Shown piece after piece: positions 30,335 through 33,055 of a stretch of 33,055 nucleotides of DNA; position 1 is the first letter of the stretch, and the number at the start of each line of letters is the position of its first letter. The position numbers and the translations under genes are program-made. Source of the DNA: CAYPHJ01 sp964410485 (lineage in GTDB: Bacteria; Desulfobacterota; Binatia; UBA9968); NCBI GenBank assembly GCA_964410485.1, contig CAYPHJ010000047.1, forward strand, positions 1-33,055, in the 5' to 3' direction. A model generated the notes under the pieces. The model was not told where the DNA came from, ran no database searches, and saw only the letters and a program-made list of their open reading frames with translations.

Positions 30335-32164
30335 ATGCGAAGTCTGCTGTACAAACTCCTACTCTCCTCGCTGCTCATCATACTACTTCCAATGGCCCTG
30401 GCGTTGGTCTGGAGCTCGAAGACTCTGTCGACCATTCTGGAGCGACAGTTTGCGGAAAAGTCCAGAACACAGTCCGAACAAATTCAACTGCTCCTCAGCG
30501 AAAAGCAGGAAACCGCGACCGGGTTGGTCCACTGGATTGCCGAGATGCCCGGGGTCAGAGACGCGCTCAAGAAACAGGATCGCGCGCGATTGTTTCAACA
30601 TCTGCTGCCGATTGTTGGATCGATTCAGCTGGATTTTATAGAAATTCTTGCCAAAGACGGAACTATCGTTTTGCGCGTCCACGATCCGACACGCTACGGC
30701 GATACTCCAGGCCTGAGCACAGCTGTGCAAAACCTTCTTCGTGGGGTAGGAGATTTTTCCAACTACGGCATAGAAGAGCGCGATGGCAAAGCTTACCTCC
30801 GCGCCGCCGAGAGCATCAACGGCGAGGAAGTTCTAGGCGTTGTGAGCGCTGGCTACGCTCTCGACCATAATCTCATCAGGCAGCTGGAACAGATCGCCGG
30901 CGGCGAGGTCCTGGTCACCATCGGCAGTCGTGTCTACTCCGCTGCCCGCCACCCGAACCAACCTAGCGAGGCGACCGTTGGCGATAGGTTCGGTTTCACA
31001 CACCGAGGTTTCGGCCGTACCCTGTCATCGCCTCCCCTCCAAATCGATCTACCCTTGCACACTGACCGTGGCGTCGAAGGCACCATTTCTGTTTATTTTC
31101 CTTCCGAACAGATGGAGGCGACCATTGCAGCCTTACAAAAAACCTTGATCGTGATTGCCGCGGTCGGTATCGCCCTGGCGCTGGCGGCGTCGTGGTTTTT
31201 GAGTCAACGATTCACCCGGCCGCTGAAGGAATTGGTCTCGGGAACCCGGCAAGTGGCTTTGGGCAACTACGAAGGCGCTGTAAGCACCCGGTCAAAGGAT
31301 GAAATTGGCGCGTTAGCCGACTCGTTCAATCGCATGCTGGAAGAGCTGCGCCGGTCGAAGGCGGAGCTTGAAAACTACCGCGGCGAACTGGAAAAAACCG
31401 TCGCCGAGCGCAGTGAACAGCTGGTCGAAACAGAAAAAAAACGCGCTGCGATGGCACATATGATCGCCCATGACCTGAAGAACCCGCTCCTCGGCATAAA
31501 AAAAACGCTCGAACGGATTGAGCAGAGACCCGGCGAGATCAATTCTTTGCTCGAAAAAAAGGTTTTGACCGATCTGTTGAGCGCCGGAGATCTCGTCATC
31601 GGCTTGGTCAATGAGATGCTCGATATTTATCGTTCGGATTTTGGTGAGATACCGCTCTCTCAGACTTCATTTCACGTGGAAGAGATCGTACAGGCCAGCG
31701 TGCGCATCCTCGGACCCGACATTGGGGAAAAGGGGATTCACCTTCGGATCCATTCGAATCCGGTGCATATCTCGATTATCGCCGATAAGAGAAGATTAAC
31801 GCGCTTGCTGATCAACCTTTTGAGCAATGCCATAAAGTTTTCGCCCAGCGGGGGCAGCGTGACCATATCGGCAACGACTCAGCAGCAAAACGGCTCCGGC
31901 TGGCTGGAGCTTCGCGTTGAAGACGAAGGCCAGGGAATGCTCGAGCGCGACCTGCCGAAACTCTTCGATCGTTTTTACTCCCAAGACAAAGAAAAGGCCG
32001 AGGCCGGCACCGGCTTGGGCCTGCCCTACTGCAAATTAGTGGCTGAGGCGCACGGCGGCAGCATCAAAGCAACAAACGGCAATCACCGTGGCTTTACCGT
32101 ATTGGTCCGCTTGCCAATGCACGAATGGAAAAGAGATAGGGTTCTATGCCGCTTAGATTGTTGA
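30335..32164 (+). CDS. Sensor histidine kinase with an extracytoplasmic domain and HAMP
   Basis: A 609-residue membrane kinase. First helix at residues 6-26 (LLLSSLLIILLPMALALVW); an extracytoplasmic domain of about 235 residues, probably dCache-like (PTRYGDTPGLSTAV, VVSAGYALDHNLI); a second helix near residue 275; HAMP (FTRPLKELVSGTRQVALGNY); a coiled coil; HisKA with MIAHDLKNPLLGIKK (His379); N-box LLINLLSNAIKFSP; and G-boxes DEGQGM and GTGLGLPYCK. The 3' end overlaps the response regulator start by 19 bases, so they form a cognate pair. The stimulus may come through the upstream binding protein. Confidence 0.93.
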   Translation: MRSLLYKLLLSSLLIILLPMALALVWSSKTLSTILERQFAEKSRTQSEQIQLLLSEKQETATGLVHWIAEMPGVRDALKKQDRARLFQHLLPIVGSIQLDFIEILAKDGTIVLRVHDPTRYGDTPGLSTAVQNLLRGVGDFSNYGIEERDGKAYLRAAESINGEEVLGVVSAGYALDHNLIRQLEQIAGGEVLVTIGSRVYSAARHPNQPSEATVGDRFGFTHRGFGRTLSSPPLQIDLPLHTDRGVEGTISVYFPSEQMEATIAALQKTLIVIAAVGIALALAASWFLSQRFTRPLKELVSGTRQVALGNYEGAVSTRSKDEIGALADSFNRMLEELRRSKAELENYRGELEKTVAERSEQLVETEKKRAAMAHMIAHDLKNPLLGIKKTLERIEQRPGEINSLLEKKVLTDLLSAGDLVIGLVNEMLDIYRSDFGEIPLSQTSFHVEEIVQASVRILGPDIGEKGIHLRIHSNPVHISIIADKRRLTRLLINLLSNAIKFSPSGGSVTISATTQQQNGSGWLELRVEDEGQGMLERDLPKLFDRFYSQDKEKAEAGTGLGLPYCKLVAEAHGGSIKATNGNHRGFTVLVRLPMHEWKRDRVLCRLDC

Positions 32165-32805
32165 TTGCAGACGACGAGCGACTCTTCCGGCAGAGCCTGA
32201 AGGTGCTTCTCGAGACAGCGAAAGACCTCAAAGTCGTGGCCGAAGCGGCTGACGGACAGGAGGCTGTAATCAAGGCGCGAGAAACCGGACCGGACATCGC
32301 CCTTCTCGACGTTCGCATGCCCAAAATGGACGGCATCAAGGCCGCGAAGCTTATATCGGCCATGTCTCCGCGCACGAAAATTCTTATGCTCTCGATTCAT
32401 GACGACGATGAAAAAATTGTATCGGCCATTAGGGCCGGCGCGCGCGGCTATATATTGAAAGATACCGACCGGGCAGATTTTATTCAGATCATTCGGCACA
32501 CACACACTGGCAAGGTCCACTCCTCCCCTTATCTAGCCCACTTAACGCTGCAACAATCGACGGCTTACCAGGAGTTTCCGCGCGATGAGAAAGAAAAGGA
32601 GTTCAGTGAGAGGTATGGCCTCACGGAGTTGGAGCTTAAAGTTCTCCGCTTTGTCGCCGAAGGACTCAATAACGAGGAAATCAGCCAGCTTACGCGACTC
32701 GCCCGCGAAACGGTCAAGGGCCACCTAAAGGGCCTTTTCCGGAAGCTTCAGGTCAAAAACCGCACTGAAGCCGCAGTCTTGGCCGTCCGGGAAGGGATTG
32801 GGTAA
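32146..32805 (+). CDS. NarL/FixJ-type response regulator
   Basis: A 219-residue regulator. The receiver domain has acidic residues 9-10 (LLIADDERLFRQ), phosphorylated Asp55 (IALLDVRMPKMDG), Ser/Thr in MLSIHDDDEK and the Lys in GARGYILKDTDR. The C-terminal GerE/LuxR-type DNA-binding domain reads LTELELKVLRFVAEGLNNEE and ARETVKGHLKGLFRKLQVKN. It overlaps the kinase gene and probably controls operons responding to the ligand sensed. The target is unknown, though the regulatory element at 32935-33003 lies immediately downstream. Confidence 0.94.
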   Translation: MPLRLLIADDERLFRQSLKVLLETAKDLKVVAEAADGQEAVIKARETGPDIALLDVRMPKMDGIKAAKLISAMSPRTKILMLSIHDDDEKIVSAIRAGARGYILKDTDRADFIQIIRHTHTGKVHSSPYLAHLTLQQSTAYQEFPRDEKEKEFSERYGLTELELKVLRFVAEGLNNEEISQLTRLARETVKGHLKGLFRKLQVKNRTEAAVLAVREGIG

Positions 32806-32806
32806 G

Positions 32807-32875
32807 GATCGTGCTCGTGGATCGTGTTCGTGTTCGTGGAAAACAGTCCAAAACAGCCAGGATCGTGCTCGGGCA
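32807..32875. repeat. Low-complexity GATCGTG/TTCGTG repeat
   Basis: Units GGATCGTGCTCGTG, GGATCGTGTTCGTGTTCGTG and AGGATCGTGCTCGGG repeat right after the response regulator stop. This is a tandem-like dispersed repeat; no coding value is seen. Confidence 0.55.
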
Positions 32876-32934
32876 AAAACGCCACGGACACACGCTGATT
32901 AGAACTACATGCGGGCCATGTTCCAGACGCACCT

Positions 32935-32970
32935 CCCCATCTGGGGCAATTAACACGCCCCCAGATGGGG
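32935..32970. promoter_or_regulatory. 12-bp perfect inverted repeat
   Basis: CCCCATCTGGGG (32935-32946) and CCCCAGATGGGG (32959-32970) with a 12-base loop. Each arm is itself nearly palindromic. No T-run follows, so it is a poor terminator. It ends three bases before a -35-like hexamer, suggesting an operator or a bidirectional hairpin. Confidence 0.65.
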
Positions 32971-32973
32971 GCG

Positions 32974-33003
32974 TTGACTTACGGGGGCCGAGTAAGAGAT
33001 AAA
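32974..33003 (+). promoter_or_regulatory. Promoter for a gene beyond the right edge
   Basis: TTGACT, an 18-base spacer and GATAAA, reading toward the ribosome binding site at the window end. Confidence 0.45.
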
Positions 33004-33045
33004 ACCCCACGCGCAGGTGAATGTTTCGCCAGGTGATTACGTCTG

Positions 33046-33055
33046 AAAAGGAGGA
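33046..33055 (+). promoter_or_regulatory. Ribosome binding site at the window edge
   Basis: The window ends in AAAAGGAGGA, a near-perfect Shine-Dalgarno, so a plus-strand gene almost certainly starts within about ten bases beyond the edge. Confidence 0.6.

Overview
This window looks like a chromosomal segment of a Gram-negative, diderm bacterium from an environmental lineage. The support is a PBP2 of the rod-shape type, exported thioredoxins, a sigma-32-type factor and an omega subunit. The gene mix (NEW3/ABC exporter, CO-dehydrogenase-like subunits, a split TPP decarboxylase, an LLM flavin oxidoreductase) and the mosaic intergenic repeats resemble uncultured groups formerly filed under Deltaproteobacteria, such as Binatota or Methylomirabilota relatives. 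No rRNA or other marker gene fixes the taxonomy, so this is inference only.

Region 1 (1-15467, almost all on the minus strand) opens with the 5' two thirds of mrdA (PBP2). After it comes a copper and thiol-redox island. Read in the direction of transcription from its right end it holds: a CsoR-type repressor with a palindromic operator inside its own promoter; a P1B metal ATPase with heavy-metal domains at both ends; a truncated small protein; a GC-richer plus-strand pair of membrane proteins that breaks the operon; a small exported protein; an exported beta-propeller protein; a Tat-exported multicopper oxidase with a Met-rich insert; a small Cys-containing membrane protein; a TlpA-like thioredoxin; a DsbA-like protein; a SAM methyltransferase; a second TlpA; CcdA; another small exported protein; a soluble hypothetical; a short Lys-rich exported protein; a CPTC membrane protein; a TPR protein; and a third small exported protein. 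A reasonable model is that the ATPase moves copper out of the cytoplasm, the multicopper oxidase oxidises Cu(I) in the periplasm, and CcdA with the TlpA/DsbA proteins sets the thiol state of exported metal-binding proteins. Three apparent one-base indels in A-runs and one in-frame TGA disrupt genes here, so sequence errors and real decay both need consideration.

Region 2 (15601-25337) is mostly core or common genes: an alpha/beta hydrolase, dtd and trmL for tRNA quality and modification, a NEW3-domain protein with an ABC-2 transporter, an SRPBCC-CoxM-CoxS set with no CoxL, an rpoH-like sigma factor, rpoZ, a probable ferritin-like protein and a small hypothetical.

Region 3 (25551-33055) has a minus-strand metabolic run (TPP decarboxylase alpha and beta subunits, LLM oxidoreductase, RidA), then plus-strand genes: a glutathione S-transferase and a tightly coupled signalling operon of a PstS-like binding protein, a HAMP histidine kinase and a NarL-type regulator. 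The window ends with a 12-bp perfect inverted repeat, a promoter-like sequence and a ribosome binding site for a gene that starts just outside.
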